From contig CM048557.1 in NCBI GenBank assembly GCA_026413225.1, forward strand, positions 18,454,871 to 18,518,870: a DNA stretch of 64,000 bases. Direction: 5' to 3'. The notes below the pieces were generated by a model, which saw nothing but the letters and a program-made list of their open reading frames with translations, did not search any database and had not been told where the DNA came from. Both the position numbers and the translations under genes were made by a program. The stretch comes from Otis tarda. Taxonomy: Eukaryota; Chordata; Aves; Otidiformes; Otididae. Shown one piece after another: positions 62,967 to 64,000 of this stretch (the first letter of the stretch is position 1; each line of letters starts with the position of its first letter).

Positions 62967-63006
62967 AATAATGATAATAATAATAATGATGATGATGATG
63001 ATGATG
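62967..63006. repeat. (ATA/ATG)n trinucleotide microsatellite inside the LTR
   Basis: ATA repeats pass into ATG (GAT) repeats over about 40 bp. The block sits in the part of the LTR downstream of the TATA box in its own orientation and has probably expanded since insertion. Confidence 0.9.
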
Positions 63007-63182
63007 TACAAAATGGATGATGCACAGTTTCTCACAGCCTGATGACTTGGTGACCAATACAGCATGTTCCAAGCAGCCATCATGGAGCAGAACCGAGAGC
63101 AATCTTGGAATGATCCCAAGCAGCAATCTCAGAACAGCAATTTCCAGAGAAAGAGAGTGAGTTACCCACCAGCCAAGCCCCA

Positions 63183-63190
63183 TTTATATA
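63183..63190 (-). promoter_or_regulatory. TATA box of the LTR
   Basis: TATATAAA on the minus strand, about 240 bp from the element's 5' end in that orientation, is the expected place for an LTR core promoter. Whether it is still active cannot be seen. Confidence 0.55.
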
Positions 63191-63430
63191 CTGAGCGTAA
63201 TATCTGTGGTATGGGATACTTACTTTGTCCAGTTTAGGTCAACTGTATTGGCTATACGCCTTGCAGCTTCTTCCTGCTTCTTGGGAAGCTGGGAAAAGTC
63301 CTTGATCTCTTAGCATCAACTAATAACATCAGTGTATTATCAACTTCTTCACATACTAAATCCATACTAAATCCAAAACCTAGCAGCTACTGGAAGGAAA
63401 ATTAACTCCATCACAGCTGAAACCAGGACA

Positions 63431-63489
63431 CTGGCTCATGATTAATTTAATGTCTGCCAGTACTCCAGGGTCTTACTCTGCAGAGCTAC
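63431..63489 (-). mobile_element. Old CR1 fragment, continuation beyond the LTR
   Basis: CTGGCTCATGATTAATTTAA, then AGTACTCCAGGGTCTTACTC and GCAGAGCT, continues the CR1 text interrupted at 62790; young copies read here about the test for stacked lysine/leucine residues near VLVDEKL. This shows that the LTR went into a pre-existing CR1. Confidence 0.8.
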
Positions 63490-63860
63490 AAGTGTTAAAA
63501 TACATACTAAAGGCAAGATAAACAACATCCACTGCTCTCCCCTCGTACACAGAGCTAGTTACCATATTGTGGAAAGCTATTGTGTTAGTTAAGCATTATT
63601 TCCTCTTTGCAAATCTATTCTGACTACTCCCAATCATCTTGTCCTTCATGTATTTGGAAATGGTTTCCAGGATTAGTTACTCCATCACCTTCCCAGGGAT
63701 TGAGGTGAGAACGACAGACCTGTAGTTCCTGGATCTTCCTTATTCCCGTGTTGAAGATAGGAGTGGTATGTGCTCTCTTCCAGTGTTCAAGAACTTCTCA
63801 CTGTCCTCTAGTGGGACAGAGAGTCCTCTCTTGTCTTGGATAGTATTGTCATTTTTTCTC
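63490..63860 (-). mobile_element. CR1 LINE RT fragment (N-terminal RT and motif A)
   Basis: On the minus strand this reads like the first part of a CR1 RT: RNYRSVVLTSIPGKVME at about 63740-63680, then a region ending EGRAVDVVYLAF near 63530-63500, which is RT motif A with the usual aspartate replaced by alanine. It stands directly before the C-terminal piece, so the section carrying motifs B and C has been deleted, if both belong to one element. The right edge is approximate. Confidence 0.75.
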
Positions 63861-64000
63861 CAGTACTTCCAACCACTGCACTGGCAAAAAACCAGCCCAA
63901 GTGCTGACTGGCAGGGCACTATATATTCCAGAGCAGACAAAATGTCTATCTGTTACACTACCATTTCAGCCTTTTTTTCTTCATTCTGCGTACTGACTTT
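63861..64000. other. Window end, nothing recognised
   Basis: A short intronic tail that may hold more degraded CR1 sequence, without a clear match. Confidence 0.4.

Larger units (their letters stand above)
62791..63430 (-). mobile_element. Solo LTR of an avian endogenous retrovirus (ERVL-like)
   Basis: This 640-bp element begins TGTCGTGGTTTAACCCCAGC and ends GGACA, so it has TG...CA termini. It is flanked on both sides by the identical 5 bp CTGGC (62786-62790 and 63431-63435), a target-site duplication of the length usual for ERVL-type elements. The start and layout match an LTR that I know to be common in bird genomes. Read on the minus strand a TATATAAA box sits at 63190-63183, so transcription would run leftwards. 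No internal retroviral sequence is adjacent, so it is a solo LTR left by recombination. Family name not assigned. Confidence 0.92.
51071..64000 (+). other. TSPAN4: TSPAN4 intron downstream of the TM3 exon (partial)
   Basis: The intron begins with GTAAGT. No exon for the large extracellular loop (expected to carry a CCG motif) is visible up to the window end, so the intron is at least 12.9 kb. Its first 11 kb is AT-rich with few recognisable repeats; the last 1.9 kb is a nest of an old CR1 and an LTR. Confidence 0.8.

Noticed and set aside
62817..63183. Minus-strand frames with Ile and His runs
   Set aside because: They are translations of the ATA/ATG microsatellite and LTR, not proteins.
51071..64000. 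Exon for the large extracellular loop
   Set aside because: No CCG-containing frame with splice sites was seen; it is presumed to be downstream.

Overview
The window is a piece of a bird genome, and essentially all of it is intronic DNA of one protein-coding gene read on the + strand. The avian call rests on eight or more CR1 LINE copies, several ending in the CR1-typical octamer ATTCTATG, and on a solo LTR of a type common in bird genomes. Species cannot be decided from the sequence alone.

Two coding exons are recognised, at 33677-33868 (192 nt) and 50996-51070 (75 nt). Both have canonical splice sites, both are bounded by phase-0 introns, and both have the exon lengths usual in tetraspanin genes. 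Together they encode the end of transmembrane segment 1, the small extracellular loop, segment 2, the GCxGAxxExxCLL signature and segment 3 of a tetraspanin. Residue choices fit TSPAN4 (NAG-2) better than its closest paralogue TSPAN9. The exon for the N-terminus and those for the large extracellular loop and segment 4 were not found, so they probably lie outside the window. The layout is: partial intron (1-33676), exon, a complete 17.1 kb intron (33869-50995), exon, partial intron (51071-64000).

The introns carry a layered set of transposable elements. These are: a decayed but nearly complete CR1 APE-RT reading frame (16058 to about 18600, minus); a young 5'-truncated CR1 with an uninterrupted terminal reading frame (35342-36295, minus); shorter CR1 3' ends on both strands (11932, 25406, 40675, 45239); old divergent CR1 copies (28196, 42310, 44098, 62188, 63490); and a solo LTR (62791-63430, minus) that split an older CR1 and left a perfect 5-bp target duplication.

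The most unusual non-transposon structure is a three-copy, 90-bp tandem array at 31876-32145, about 1.5 kb upstream of the first exon. Its copies differ by one base, and each carries two dyad-symmetric segments and a CTCF-like core. The rest is AT-rich intron with simple repeats and a few stretches that may be conserved noncoding DNA. No RNA gene, CRISPR array or second host gene could be supported, and nothing here looks like a wholly new gene system.
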